Assembly (NCBI GenBank): GCA_963682175.1
Contig: OY821786.1
Location: 26,062,501 to 26,126,500, forward strand
DNA from: Triglochin maritima
Taxonomy: Eukaryota; Streptophyta; Magnoliopsida; Alismatales; Juncaginaceae
Direction of reading: 5' to 3'
DNA: 64,000 nucleotides
This document shows positions 42,801-56,037 of the stretch, in pieces; the first letter of the stretch is position 1; every line of letters begins with the position of its first letter. A program made the translations under genes and the position numbers. The notes beneath the pieces were generated by a model. It saw nothing but the letters and a program-made list of their open reading frames with translations, had not been told where the DNA came from and did not search any database.

Positions 42801-45800
42801 TGTAAGACCCGCTCTCCGGTACCTTATTAAGTCTTATTCATCCTTATGCCCGAGTTTGTGTTTTCTTGATGAATGGTGTTAGATTGTGCGATTTTATGCT
42901 TTGTTTTGGAAAAGCTTCCTTTCGGGGAAAAGTTTCCTTTTTGGGCGGGTTCGACTGCATTCGATAGACTTAATCGGTTCAATCGGGTGCAAACCTTGGG
43001 TGTGGATTCGTTTATTTGTTGGTTGAGGCGTGTTTGGCTGGTGGAGAGTTGTGTTATTAGGGTTGCCACATCAGCAAACGAGAATCTTGCAATATTTGAT
43101 TTGGATGCTTTAAGGAAAGTCTGAATTGGCCATCAAAGCCAATAATTCCTTGCCTTGTTGGTGGTTGCTTCTTATAAACTTGCACCTAAGGAACCCTAAC
43201 CAGCCGTCCCATACCTCCCCTCCCTTGTCTTCTCCACGCCATCCACCTCAGACCACCTCCACCTCCCTCTCCGGCGAGCTACTGGACTGATCTCCGGCAA
43301 GATTGGTAGAGCAAGCTAGTGGGCATCAATTGTGCGGCTAGAAGAGTAGTGGTGATCTCCGGCTAAGCTCAGTCTCTTCCTTGCTGCTCAGGTATGCCTC
43401 TAGCCTTTAGAATAGGATGTAGTGGTAGGATTGGGTGGAGTTTTGGTCCAGAATCAAGGCCTGGTCGGGTTGGAGATCTGGGTGCGGATCATTTCAGGGT
43501 GCAACTCGGGTAAGCCTTGGTGTAGCTTAGGAATTCGTTCCTGGCTGAGCATGTCTGATCTTTGCATGACTCCTACCCCACGTACCTGGTGGTTCTCTGA
43601 TCGTAAATCAGAAGGGAGGAGGCGGGGCAAAGGAAAGCTCCTTAGGAAGGGTTGTTGCACGAGTTTCGCATGATGTGCAACCCTACCAGCTTGATCGGTT
43701 GATGAGGTTTTGTAGGTCCGATTGCTATGTGTTCATGCGGTAGTTTAATCTCATCATTGGCTGTATTATTGTTTCATAATTTCACTTATTGACACGTTCC
43801 ATTACTGGTATTCATGCATAAGCTCCACGAATTATTATGGATTTCTAGACCTCATGTTAAAGCATGATACACCAGAAACAGTCCTGATATTCATGCATGA
43901 TGTGACGAGTTGCAAGGTTCATAAGCTAATTACTGATTATAGGACAAGTTCTTATCTAGAAACCATTAATTATATTTTCATAACCTCTGATTTAGTACCA
44001 AGATCTACATTAAGGATGCATGTACGTTCTGGAATGCTAGTGTTCTTGTTACGTAAGTCCTTAGTGGTTCCTTGTGCCGTTTATTGCTGTTGCCTATATT
44101 TCATTATCATGATCATGCATGTATGGACTGATATAGATGTTATTTCGTGCACATATAGGTCCTGATCATGTTCTGAAATTCCACTTTCTATAGCATACAT
44201 GTTCTGAAAATGATGGCGCATAAATTAGTAATTCGGGTCTGACCATGCACCATGTTCGTTCTGATTTGTGATGACATTTCATCCTTGTGTATTAAGTGAT
44301 TGTCCATGTTATGTTCCTGATTTTATCCTCATGATCACGCACCTCTTAGTAGATCAGTTAAACTTAGTTTCTATGATTGTTTATGGATTTTGAGAGCAAT
44401 TAATCATGCATCCTGTAGTGAAAGATTTCAGATATATCGTTCCCATGTTTTGTAGTTGATTGTAGACAATATGTTCATGCCCTAGTACATTGTTATATGC
44501 TGAAAAGTACTATCATGGTTTACTGATTTTATATCACTTAAGTATGCTTCACGTAGAGAGTATTTCAGAACATCCTTCATGTGTGGATTGCTGGTTTAAG
44601 TCATATGCTCATGCTGATTTATGACTAAGTTAGGACTTGCATTCCATGACCCATTCCTGATTTCAGGATACGTTTCTATGCATGACTTAATGTTCATAAT
44701 AAAAATTAAGTGACGAGATATTGTTCTGATTTTGAATCATGTGTCATGCCTTATTTCACGGCTATATCCTCGATTAGCTCCCACGACTTATTCCTGATTT
44801 TCAGAGCACATATCTGTGCATTATCTTGTTATTGCGAGTTATCGGTCAGCCCGTTTCCGATCTAGCAGTAAATATGATAGACTCCTTTTTGTGTTTTTTT
44901 ATTTCCTATCTCGTGGTTGCTAAGGGGATGGAGGTTCATGCAGCATTAGGAAGTTAGGATCAGGAAGGTTCAAAGTTAGACATCACCAATTGCATGTTAT
45001 AACCATTCACACACTTTGTTTCCTGTTTCTTTACTTGATCCGAATTTACTAGCTGATTGGTGTTCATCTTGCATGCTTTATTTTGGTGGGCATATATATT
45101 ATGGAATGCTTATCACATGCCTTTATTTCCGGATTTTTGTGCTAGTTGAATTTAGGAAACAACCATGATTCTTGTTGTTGAAATTGGTGTGGTTTGGCTG
45201 GATTAAAATTCTGTTTTGCTTAGAGCTTGAGGGAGATATTGCATGTTCTCCTTTGAACTCATTCTGAATAATTTAGTTGCACTAGACTATAGAGTAGTTG
45301 CATTGCATCTAATCTGATGGAGTAATTCTGGGCACGTTCTGTTTTCTGGGCCGACGGGCCACGGGTGGGTCCTCTAGCTTCAGAGGCCACTCGGTTAAGA
45401 CCCCTATGGGGGGCCAGGTCAAAGATAAGTCCTGGGCATGCGCGCTGCCATTCTGTCTCAGGGTAGGTGTTCCTCAGTTCGCGATGACACCATGTAGGTT
45501 TATTTTCCGCAGATTGGGACGCTTACCCGGCACACCGCTTTGTGCCGAGCGGTGGGTCACTGACGAGTGACCGCCTCTGACCAGCGAGGCTGGTGTTCTG
45601 GTTCCTATGGAGGAACGATTCGGGTGCGCCCGACCGGCACTGCTTGTGTAGTCGTAGCCTTCTGTTGCATTTGATGCTTTCTGTTATGTTCTGTTTCTGA
45701 TGCCTGCCTTATTTAATTTCATGCTACCTTTCATTTATTGCATTGGCGGGGGCATACTGAGTTTTCTTAATTAAAACTCACGCATTGTTAAATGCGGTGC

Positions 45801-46137
45801 TTGCAGGTACTTAGGTTCCACAGGGCAGACTGGACGAGTTCCGAAGATTCTGTACACGAGGGACGCGTCGACCAGATTCCCAGTTATCTTTGCTTCCGCA
45901 TATTTCCCTATGTATTTCCTTTTTGATACTCGATGTGTTGTAATAAGACTTTTATTGTTATGATTATTCTATTATTCCTATTATGTTTTATGTCAGTCCA
46001 TTTGTGTATGATCTCTTTCACTTTGTCGAGTCGATTTGGTCTGTCTTTTGTAACCCCTTCGGTCATTGCAGAGGTCTCTGATCGCGACACTAGTTTCCTT
46101 TCCCAGTGTGCGTACCCGCGAGATGAGGGGCGTTACA
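42801..46137 (+). mobile_element. Tekay/Del-like chromovirus 3' LTR
   Basis: The LTR runs from TGTAAGACCCGC to GAGGGGCGTTACA (3,337 bases). It is the direct counterpart of the solo LTR at 23062-26526 and lacks the hAT-like insertion. A TATA-like TATAAACT lies at 43173-43180. A GC-rich block with inverted repeats lies at about 45330-45660. Short open frames such as that at 43422-43673 are not conserved in the other copy. Confidence 0.9.
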
Positions 46138-46187
46138 GTTGACACACTCCATCTCAGGAGGAATGGACTCACACTCGCTTTCTACAT
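46138..46187 (-). pseudogene. Athila gag fragment beside chromovirus LTR
   Basis: These 50 bases match 31159-31208, the end of the gag knuckle region. They show that the chromovirus LTR abuts a second copy of the Athila gag and SIRE LTR junction. Confidence 0.75.
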
Positions 46188-47384
46188 TGTAGGATCGTGG
46201 GGGTTATGGGTCCACTAATCACTTTTAATCTAATCACCTACTTGTTTAAGCAATCAAGATGCACAGCGGAATTTTAAACAAACAAGCAAGTAAAGGAAAA
46301 TAATGCAAACCACAAGAAGTCGGGGGATTTTTATAGAGGTTCGGCACCCCGGCGGAATCTGTCTAAAGTGTGGAAATTGTGGTTTGGAGTGTTTGGGATT
46401 CTCTCTAAAGTTTGGGACAAGTTTGTAGTGGGAGAGTTGTGTTAAAATGTGTTTTACAACTCTATTTATAAGCATTAGAGAGAATAGATCCGTTGGGACA
46501 AGATTTGATTGGATTTTGTGCAAAGCACACAAAGCAGAAAATCGGGCTGCAAATCTGTCCAAAAACGGTCGACTGAAAAGTGAAACGGTCGACCGAACGC
46601 TTGGGTTCGATAAGGATACGGTCGACCGAAATATGAATAGGTCGACTGAACACTTAAGTCTATTAAGAAAACGGTCGACCAAACAGGGTTACCGGTCGAC
46701 CGAATAAGCGTTTCGGTAGAGGGAAAATTGGATCGGTCGAACGAATTCGTATCGACCGATTGCAGGGAATTCTTGACAAGGTTAAACGGTCGACCGACCT
46801 GGGCACATGGTTCGACCGTTTGGTTAAGTATATGGAGGTGTATATAGTTTTAATACGAATACGACCGTTGGGCATATACGACAAGAATAACGGTCGGAAC
46901 AGTAAGTTCAAACGGTCGACCGAAAGATATGGTGCGGTCGACCGAAACTCGACAGGGAAAGAAAAAATGGATTACTTGATCATCCGGTCGACCGAACGAC
47001 ATGTTGCGGTCGACCGAATGTGGGCAGACAATTAGGGTTCAGGTTTAGTGTTTTCCGATCTAAGTTTGGGTGATCTATTGAAGTCCAAATTGTGTGAAAT
47101 TTCGTGTGTGACTTCTATAAGGAACCTAGTATGTGATTAAGTTGATTTTAGCTCAAGTATGCTCAATTACACTTTGTTCCTAAGACTCAAAAGAAATCAA
47201 GATTACATGTCTTCGATATAGTTTTAATTACATGTCTTGACTTCATTTCCATCTTTCTTGAGTCTTGATCACCTGTAGAGGTTAGCACAATACAATATAT
47301 ATGCAATGCATAGTGTGTGCTACTCTAATTAAGATTAGGTTGATTAAATCATCAAAACATAAGATTAAGGCAAAAAAGCCAACA
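46188..47384 (-). mobile_element. SIRE-like 3' LTR, second copy with deletion
   Basis: It is nearly identical to 31209-32662, but about 260 bases are missing in U5 (the break is near 46350, GGCACCCCGGCGGAATC). It keeps TATAAATAG and nine exact GGTCGACC palindromes. Confidence 0.9.
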
Positions 47385-48105
47385 ATCTCCCCTTTTTGAT
47401 GATGGCAACCGATATCTTAATACTTGAAATTTGTATATGTAAACTATGCATATAAATGCTCCCCCTATGGATGTGCATAGTTTTTGTTCAAATTTTGTGC
47501 CAAATTGCCAAATTCCAAGTTACCCCCTTAATTATCTCTCCCCCTTTGCCATCCATCAAAAACAACAATTAATTAAGACTTTAAGCATAGAATTTGGATG
47601 TCTTGTAATGAAGTTGCTCCCCCTAAATTTAGCACTTCATTACTCTAATAAAAGATATATCATTTAAGCTCCCCCTATCAATAAGGCTAAATGGAAACAA
47701 TGAGTATGATTCAAGTTAAGTTCATTTAAGTTTCAACTTAAGCCTTATTCTAACATCCATTTAAAATTTGACATTTAAAATTAATGGATGTGATATTTGA
47801 TTTGCAATGAATTAAAGTTAACGATTTTCAATGAATTGAACCATATGATATGTCAATTAAGCTTATGAAACTAGATTAGAGCTAATTTAACATGAATTGT
47901 ATAGATAGAAATTTTATACCAATGTTGAATTCGAATTTAGCTCCAATCTCATTTGGTGATGCAACCGGATTTGAATTTGACTCTTGAGCTCACCCGGTCA
48001 CCACCAATCTCCTCCTCAAGCTCCTACAAGAGTAGATTTAGGTACCCAAACAACTTTGGGTCCTTGAATGTTAGCTTTGGGAACCCAAACCATTTTGGTT
48101 TTAGG
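47385..48105 (-). mobile_element. SIRE-like 3' internal region, second copy
   Basis: It matches 32663-33385 almost base for base and stops at TTTTAGGA, where Athila sequence begins. The gag remnant is cut off; only the VWVPK end of its frame remains. Confidence 0.8.
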
Positions 48106-48756
48106 ATAGGAGTGGTGCGAGAAGAGAGAACACCCTACTCACTTCTTTCTTATCTACACATCAACCAAAACCCCTACACTAAGGTTTCACAACAGAAGCT
48201 TAAGGGTCCCTGATTACGACAAACTTCCTTATACTAACAGACACAAATTCTTCAACTCACTAGGTTCAGGGTGGACTTCTTTATTTGTTTGGATATTGAA
48301 ACCCTATGATTACTCTCCCCCGAGGGAAATCAGGGTGCATTCTTACGACTAGATAAGACCTAAAGCCGGTGCACTAGATATCCTAATGCAACATGTTCAA
48401 GTCAATTTTGGGAACTTCCTTTTACTTTGCGTCTCATTGGTTTTCCACATACTAAACATACACAAAACATTTTTCTTTCACAAACACATGAGGATTTTGG
48501 AAGAAATAAAAAAATTAAGTTCTAGGCAAGCAAAAGAAGACAAGTCACCCAAGGATCATGGCAAGCAGATATATCCATATTAAATGCAACACACTAACAT
48601 GACCCTAACAATATAAACAAAAGGAGAAAGACTCGACTATGTACGTACGATAAAATACCCCCCATACTTACTTAATGTATTGTCCTCAAAGAATGTGAGC
48701 ATGATATTACATGAATTTATGCAGGAAAAAGAAAAGATCTTACCAACGTGAAGCGC
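48106..48756 (-). mobile_element. Athila-like 3' region fragment
   Basis: It matches 28243-28925 of the minus-strand element in the same orientation, starting at the GATAGGAG block. It ends at ACCAACGTGAAG, where an LTR fragment begins. No coding sequence is seen. Confidence 0.75.
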
Positions 48757-49779
48757 CAAAGCATGTGCTTAGCAGCAATTAAGACCATTAACACATCAAA
48801 GGCAAGAGTGAGGAACCCAACAAAATGGTTATCGAAATCTTGTGAAGATCCAAGATTAAGATTAAAACACACACCAATCTCACAACATTCGACACCCCCC
48901 AATGGGGATGGAGTACTCTCTACTCATCTCCATAATCAAGAAAACAACAAAATCAAAACAACCCATAAGAAAGTAAAGAAAACTGAAGCAATCCAAGGCA
49001 AGTGAACAGAAATTGCATCAAATGAAAGATAACAACATAAAGAACATGAAACTTAACTTGATTAAGAAATGAAGATTACAAAGTTTGCTCCTCTTCTCCT
49101 ACACTACACTACTAAGCAAGAAATCAAATCTACTCTACTAAACAAGAAAATTAAACCTAACCTAATGAGGAGAGGAAGGAAGAATGAAGAAGAAGAAGGG
49201 AATAATTACAAGTGTATTTATACAAGATTAGCGGGTCTGGATGAATCTGGATGTGATCAGACGGTTGTAAATGAGATCTGGATGTTGTGTATTATCTGAT
49301 CTGACAACCCAACTCACCAGCAAAATTTGGGGTCAAACCGACCAACCAGATCCACTAGTAAAGGATTTTAATCCACTCGTGGTGGATCATTTGGGTCAGA
49401 TCGGCCTCTAATTTCACCAGTAGCTTAAATGTAACATTTTAGCACGTAGAGTGCACCTGGAGCCCTTGGTCCGAACCGCTTGGTTTTAATTATTAAGTTA
49501 CTCCCCAGGTTCATGACATTATGGTCTTTTATACCCAACATATTTTTCTTTACAACTAGGTTCCTTCGGGTTTTCTTTTGGGTTCTCTCCGGATTTCTAG
49601 TTCAAACCTTGAACAATACAAACATGTTTAGAAGACTTCCAAATCAGTCCTTTCTTCTTCCATTTAGGCTCCTTTCTCTTCTTTATTGGCTGAAACACTT
49701 GAAACAAACACTCGAGTAGCACAAAATTGGGGTAAAATGATATATGACATGAATGGAATGTATGATATGCTACTAATCA
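48757..49779 (-). mobile_element. Athila-like LTR fragment (subfamily B)
   Basis: It starts within the LTR (AAAGCATGTGCTTAG) and ends at the LTR start, reversed as GATATGCTACTAATCA. A degenerate palindrome pair lies near 49348-49390. The U5 end is missing. The next 85 bases are not Athila. Confidence 0.75.
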
Positions 49780-49864
49780 ATATGTTCCTCTTTTCCCAAG
49801 GTTGCAGTCTAAATATCTTTTACACCGTCGAAGTGTACGCGAACCCAACCCCAGATGCCTCCCC

Positions 49865-52800
49865 TATAGGATTTTGTGCCTATGGTTGGGTATAATTTTT
49901 TTTATACACAAGCAAGATCGTTTTTCATATTTACTCAATAATTTATGTACAAGACTGCCTAAAGCATTTCAATAAAATGTATACTAGTAATATTAAAATG
50001 CATAAATTAAATCATACCTAGAAGGATTGTCAAACCCTTTTTGATGGTCGAAAGTCGAGTTGCAATCGGAATTGCCATGAAAATTTTCTCCAAGTGTTCA
50101 CCAAACTATAAACTAGAGTAGAGTGATTGAAGCTAGCCAATCAATTCTAATGCAAGGTTAGAATCTAGCTAATAACTCCTTCTATGTCACCAAGAATTAG
50201 ATCTCTAGCACTCAATTAATTAAGAGAGTTTTTAATGGAGGGACGAAGAAAATATGGAGTAGAGAAAAAACTGTATCATCTTTTTAAGAGAAAAGAGGAG
50301 AGACATATTTATAGTGTATTCTCCAAACCATATCATGTGTAAAACAACCTACACATGCTCCATGGTAATTTCTCCCTCCACCAATCATATTTTGACACAT
50401 CATCCTTTATGACCTCCATTGACCAATCATGGGTTAAACCCATCCATTAATCAACAACAATCTCTCATTGATGTGGAGAGAACGTGGGGAAACAGTCGAT
50501 CAAAGTAGCAAGCTGGACGACCGTTTCGTTATCTAGAAATGATCCTGATAATTTCGGTCGGACTGCATTTGATGTCAGTCGATCGTTCCCTTACCAAGAA
50601 AGCTCCTGATAAATTCGGTCAAACCAAGTGCCACACCGGTCTACCGTTCCCTTACCAAGAAAGCCCCAGATAATTTCCGTCAAAATGCATGTCCAGGCAG
50701 TCGAACGTTTCCGAACTCAAAAGAATTTGGTCGATAGTTCCCAAAAAATGGTCAACAGTTTCCCTCCATTTTTGCCTTTACAAATTTTTGGACCAATATC
50801 CAATATAATTTATGCTTTCGGGTTTTAGCAAAATTCATATCATATAATGTTGCGGATCACATTATATTATGTAATATATTATCATTTATAATGTCAAAAC
50901 ATCATACCGCATCATATATACATCTCATACAAATTTATTTGTTATTCTAACTATGTCGTTACTATGACATATTAATTTTATAATTTTACCATATGTACAC
51001 TATTTCACGTCACATGAAATTTAACACATCTCATAAAATATAAAATTATATTTCTTGATTCCCAATTTTGTAATGTGACCTATAGGAGGATCTGAGTTAT
51101 GTTGTTAATGATACAAAATACTTTATATCATAAACTATAAGCAGTATCTAGCTACACATTATAGTTACCCAAATAACAAAGATGTTTCGTTCACTAGAAT
51201 AGAACACGATCCATTTAGTAATATGTAATAATATCACTTGTGTCTATCCCTTACCACATGGTGTTAGGAATATTATACAAAGTAGGAATGTGTCATCTTT
51301 GTATTATATATTCTTTTATTGATCTCTTAAGCAAATTATAAATATGTAATTATACATAAGTCACATTGTGCACATTATAAATTTGCTTTATCAAGGGGGC
51401 CATTAGTATCATCACTCAAGTTAAGTGGGGCAATGCTAATGTTTTGACATATGATCTTTTCCGGCACAAGTCGTATATAACCAACTAATATTTATATCAC
51501 TATACATAATGATAGTTTTTGATAATAATTAAATTATACACTTCTCATGTAAAAGGATATGGGTCTCATATCTTAGGATTCAAAGACACAATGAAAACAT
51601 TAATAACACAAACACAATTCCATAATGTTTCATTCATTAGGTCCATTCCATATATGAAAGATAATATTTTCTATTTCATATACTCATATTGTTAAAATAT
51701 TTGTAGAGCTACATTACCTTTTAACCAACATGACAATCTTATCTCGGTAATTAATGTCCCATGTTAATCACCATGATTATGAATTACTTTTGATTTATGT
51801 AACCATTATTTTTCAGAGCTCTACGGTTAAGGACCAAGAGCCTCTTCCTTATCTCTTCTAGAAGACAAATATATTAATCAGGGAATAAAATGTTTAGACA
51901 TTTGATTGACATCATTTCATGCTTATATTTGTACCTTATATCCATTATCTTACACCTAAGCAATGCTACGTGACGAGTTTTATGTTTAGTTTTCAGGAAT
52001 AAATAGGTTTGAAGAGATAAAGCATAAAAGGACCCAAAAGCTGGGAAAAAGGACTGAATTGTGAGATCTAGGGACCAAGATGCAAGGGAGAAGGACCTGA
52101 ATGTAAGACAGAAGGACCTAAGAGCAAAACAGAATACTCCACACCATCATGGGGAGTATTTTACCAATTCTATTCGGGTCGGAGCTCCAACAAGTCGAGT
52201 AACCGCATCAAAGACCAACAATACCAGAAAGCAAAGCCCACAACAAATTCCAACGCGATCCGACGATTTTGGACCGCCAATTGGCGGTCTTGGACCGCTA
52301 ATTGGCGGTCCATATCACTCAGGATCCGCCCAAATTTCTCCTGGACGTGTATTAATGTTCGTTTAGGCTATTTTTGGTATTGGTTTAGTCCCACATCGGG
52401 GGATTGTCCCCGATTAGCTTTTCCCATGCTTATAAATAGAACTCTTCACCTTCCATTGTAATTACCCATTGCTTGGTGGCATTCTCTCTACTAAGGAGTG
52501 AGCCTTGAAGCAAAAACTCAAGGTGGAGAAGAATGCTACCTTCAATGTGAGTCATTTTGTTAATAAAATAATTCTTCTAGTTTCTTTAAATCTTGTCTTT
52601 TAATTTGTGCATGTTTGTTTAGTCTTTCCTTTCCTTTTATGTTTCTTTAATGCTTCTTGCCTTCTTAGTTAACTTTCATTTCAGTATTATGCTTTCTTTG
52701 CTTAGTCTAATCAGTAGTGTAATGAGTAGTGAGTAGTTCCATCCCCATTTGGGGGGTGGAGAAATATGTGATATAATCATGTAGTGTATTAAGTGTGTGT

Positions 52801-53522
52801 TATTTTTATCCCTTGAGCTTTATATGATTTCCATAACCATCTAATGGGTCTCCACTCCTATCTTTGATAGGCTAATGCTCTTGAATGAAGCTTAGCTTGT
52901 GCTTTGATTAGTGGACCTATTTTATGGGGAATGATAAGGTTAGGATATGGATGAAGTTAATGTTGGAAACACAATTTGTAGTGTATGTGCTCTTGTTGCC
53001 TTTACCTTAGCTAATGTCTTGTATGTTTTAATGATGTAGTGAAATCTTAATTCATGTAGAGGCATAGTAGGGTATAGTCTTTATACTTGAGTTCATGTAG
53101 CTTCATTCCAATTATTGTCTTGTATGTTTTAATGATGTAGTCATATCTTAATTCATGTGGAGGCAAAGTTGGATGTAGTTTTATGATTTCATGCACTACA
53201 TGTTGTGAGGAGCTTAATGAACACACACACACTTCTTTATGTTCACATTATTTCTCTACCCCCTTTGGGGTTTAGTTTTCTTGCTTTTCTTCCATTTCCA
53301 TTTGCGTTTTAGTGTAGTTTAGTGTAACCAACCTTTCTTCCCTTTCTTTACCTCTCGCCTTCGCACAAACCAAGTGTCGACACACCTCCCAGTGGACGAC
53401 CCGTATTTGCCCCCGCTTCAACGCGGCCGTGCACTTGCGGTTAAATATAAAACGATCAATCAACATTCAATTCATAATAAAAGACATATAAAAGAAAACT
53501 TTTAGAACATACATTCTTTTCA
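49865..53522 (-). mobile_element. Family C copia-like solo LTR, target duplication TCCCC
   Basis: It matches the LTR at 10628-14464. TCCCC lies on both sides (49860-49864 and 53523-53527). Without the nested Athila-like LTR and its duplication it is about 2.1 kb. No internal sequence is present. Its terminal bases are mutated at the left (TATAGGATTT for TGTTGGATTT). Confidence 0.85.
51903..53462 (+). mobile_element. Athila-like solo LTR (subfamily A), target duplication ACATT
   Basis: TGATTGAC to GATCAATCA, 1,560 bases, closely matching the LTRs of the young element. ACATT is at 51898-51902 and 53463-53467. The uninterrupted site is visible in the related family C LTR near 14400-14420. The palindrome pair (52272-52310), GTCCCACATCG (52388-52398) and TATAAATAG (52431-52439) are all intact. 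Confidence 0.95.
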
Positions 53523-53527
53523 TCCCC

Positions 53528-53610
53528 AAACCCCAGCCACGACCCCGACCCCAAACCCGACCACAACCCCGATCCTAGACCCAAACCCGATACCAAAACC
53601 TGACCTCAGA
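53528..53610. repeat. C-rich degenerate repeat
   Basis: Irregular units of CCCAAACCC, CCCCGACCCC and similar run from the solo LTR edge to about 53610. The complementary strand has many runs of three or four G and could form G-quadruplexes. It is not the plant telomere repeat CCCTAAA. The flank left of the LTR (49835-49864) has the same texture. Confidence 0.7.
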
Positions 53611-55067
53611 CTCGTCTAGTTTTGTTCTTCTATATTTTATTGAAGATTATTGGTTTTGATAAATTTAAATTGTTTTTAGTTTGGATTATAGATTGAATGT
53701 TATAAATTTATATTGTTTGAACAATTTATACGTTAGATTATTTTTTAGTTTGAATGTGATTAATTGAGTGTAGTTTGAATGTGTTTTAAATATAGTTCCA
53801 ATATAATTTGAGTAGAGTTTTCATTAATATGTTTCGATAACTTTTTTTGATAAATTTAGAATATTTATTTTGGTTTGAATGTAGTTTGGATTTGATTAGT
53901 TTGATAGTTTGAATGTAGTTTGAATGCAATTTTGAATGTGAAATGCAATGAATATTGAAATTGTGGAATTATTTTTGTGTATACAGGAATTTAAAAAAAA
54001 ATTGATTTTTGATTTATAGGGGAGGTTTTGCCAAAAAATTTAAAAAATTGGGCACAAATTGTAATCCATAACACGCTATTGATTCCCCTATTAAATTAAA
54101 TTAAATTGGATTGCAATTGTAATCAATAACACACTATTGGATTTCAATTGGATTAAGTGGACTTGGATGTTAGATTATATTTGGATCTGTTAGTTCAATT
54201 TCGTAGTAATTTAATATTAGGATTCGATTTAGTATTTGTTAGTAATTTAAGATTTAGGGTTTGATTTTGGATTTGTTAGTAATTTCGGATTGAGGGTTTG
54301 ATTTTGGATTTAGGATTGGATTTAATGTGAGGGAATTGGTATTTTTTGAAGTTTGTTATAGGGATTGTGTTTTTTTTATTCATCGAGTGGGTTGAAGTAA
54401 GTGGAGGGATTGGTATTACTTTGGGAGTTGAACTTTGTTTTCTGGGTTAAGGTCCAAGTTTCTGTCTTTTTCGTGGTTTTTCTAACGAGGTAGGTTAATG
54501 TTGGAGGTTTGGTAATTTTTAGTTTGTTGGGGGGATTGGTAATTTCTTAACTTTGATTATTGAAGTAGGTTGAAGCTTTGTTGAGTATATGGGCATTGGG
54601 CATTGTGTGTTGTTTTTGCTTTGGGGTTTGGACCTTTGGAGAGTGCATAGAGATAATGCAGCTGGAATTGGAAATGGGAATATTACGGATTTAGGATGAA
54701 TTGTATGTTTAAAGAAAATTAGTATTTTGAGGTTTTAAGATTTGATTTAGGATTGGATTGTATGATTTAAGATTGATGAATTGAGAAAATGGTGATGCTT
54801 GTCCTTCAAAGGTGGCCACTTTTTCTGGTCAAGACAGGTTTTCGAAATAAAAAATTGATATCGAAAATATATTGCAGGTTTTGTCGAAATTTAGTTAAAT
54901 TTTCAATTTCATTTAAATGTGTTTGTGGTTTAGTTATATTGAGTTGGATCATATATTGATTGTTAGATTGGTTAATTGATTTAGTTACATTGATTTGGAT
55001 GAGGTTCATGTGTTAATTACGTTAGGTTAGATTTATAGAATTTTAAACATGCTATGTTTAACATGTT
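53611..55067. other. AT-rich low-complexity stretch without recognised gene
   Basis: Degenerate short repeats occur, such as GTTTGAATGTAGTTTGAATG (53700-53950) and GATTTAGGGTTTGATTTTGG (54230-54330). An imperfect repeat of TAACACxCTATTG occurs near 54065 and 54125. No coding sequence is seen. It may be the 5' region or an intron of the transposon remnant that follows. Confidence 0.4.
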
Positions 55068-55313
55068 TTGTTTCAAATGAATAGAATCATGGTGTCAGAC
55101 AGAAGTTGGATGTATGGCACGAGAATTACTTTGACATTCACGAATAATCTGAAGTCATTCTTAAACCTTCCCTTCAGTTCTCACAAGCAATATATTCGTG
55201 ATGGGAAAATCTTATGCCCATGCAAGAACTGTTGTAACAACAAATGGGCGACCAGAGGCAACATCGTCAATGATATCGTCCTAAATGGCACGAAGAAATA
55301 TGGATCATCATGA
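55068..55313 (+). pseudogene. CACTA transposase-associated domain remnant
   Basis: An open frame of 81 codons. DRSWMY at residues 11-16, FLNLPF in the middle and ILCPCKNCCNNKWAT with three cysteines near residues 48-62 match the transposase-associated domain found at the N-terminus of plant CACTA (En/Spm) transposases. In the family this domain precedes the catalytic transposase domain. The expected end (an aromatic residue, then HGE) is disrupted, and the rest of the transposase does not follow. The next 480 bases have no matching exon that I can see. It is a fragment, possibly one exon of a decayed gene. Confidence 0.7.
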
Positions 55314-55798
55314 AGGAATATGGATCGAAGATCATGATAGCAAAAAACAAAAAAGAAAATCTTAAAGGTTAACCTAGTATTTTATTAGTTTATGTTAAGA
55401 ACTCATGAGTTAATTGTGTTTATGAACTGACCCAACTTACAAAGTAGATTGAATTAATTCTTGTTTTTTTTGTTTTTTCAGGTGAATGACCCTCAATGGA
55501 ACATTTGCTTATGAACATACACTTTCTATATAATGACATGTTGTCGATACATTTGCCAGTTCTTGTTACATTAATGGTTGTTGTTTATTACATTTGCTAT
55601 TGTTAAATTTGGTGATGTTTGGATTTGCTGTTGTACGTAGTCTTTGTTTTATTTACATTTTTTGTGGTAAAAATAAAAGTGAATCTTGTACAGCTAGGTT
55701 TTGGAATTGTAGAAGATTAATTGAAAATTTTATAATAAAGCATTTTTTTGCCCAGAAATCAATTTAAAAACATTACACGTCATTTTTAAGGCTATATT

Positions 55799-56037
55799 CC
55801 GACATGACATGTCCTTTTTATTTGTTCCATTTAAAGGACATACATGTCCGTTAAATGACATAAGTGCCCTTTAAAGCACAATCCATTCCTTTATTGGACT
55901 GGTGCTTTAAAGGACTCGTCCTTTAATGGACATACTTGTCCTTTAAGGGACATAAGTGTCCTGTAAACGGAAGACATGTTGGTGGTTTAAGGACTCTTTC
56001 GAGTTTAGAGAATAGACAAGTATGTCCTTTAAAGGAC
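55799..56037. repeat. TCCTTTAAAGGA palindromic repeat zone, left part
   Basis: Many copies and variants of GTCCTTTAAAGGAC occur; 56024-56037 is a perfect 14-bp palindrome. The zone is cut by an Athila LTR at 56038 and continues at 59124. It resembles subterminal binding-site arrays of CACTA or other DNA transposons, but no terminal inverted repeat was found. Confidence 0.8.

Noticed and set aside
43422..43673. Open frame of 83 codons in the chromovirus LTR
   Set aside because: It is not conserved in the solo LTR at 23062-26526 and has no recognisable motif.
53528..53610. Interstitial telomere repeat
   Set aside because: The units are irregular CCCAAACCC/CCCCGACC forms and not CCCTAAA.
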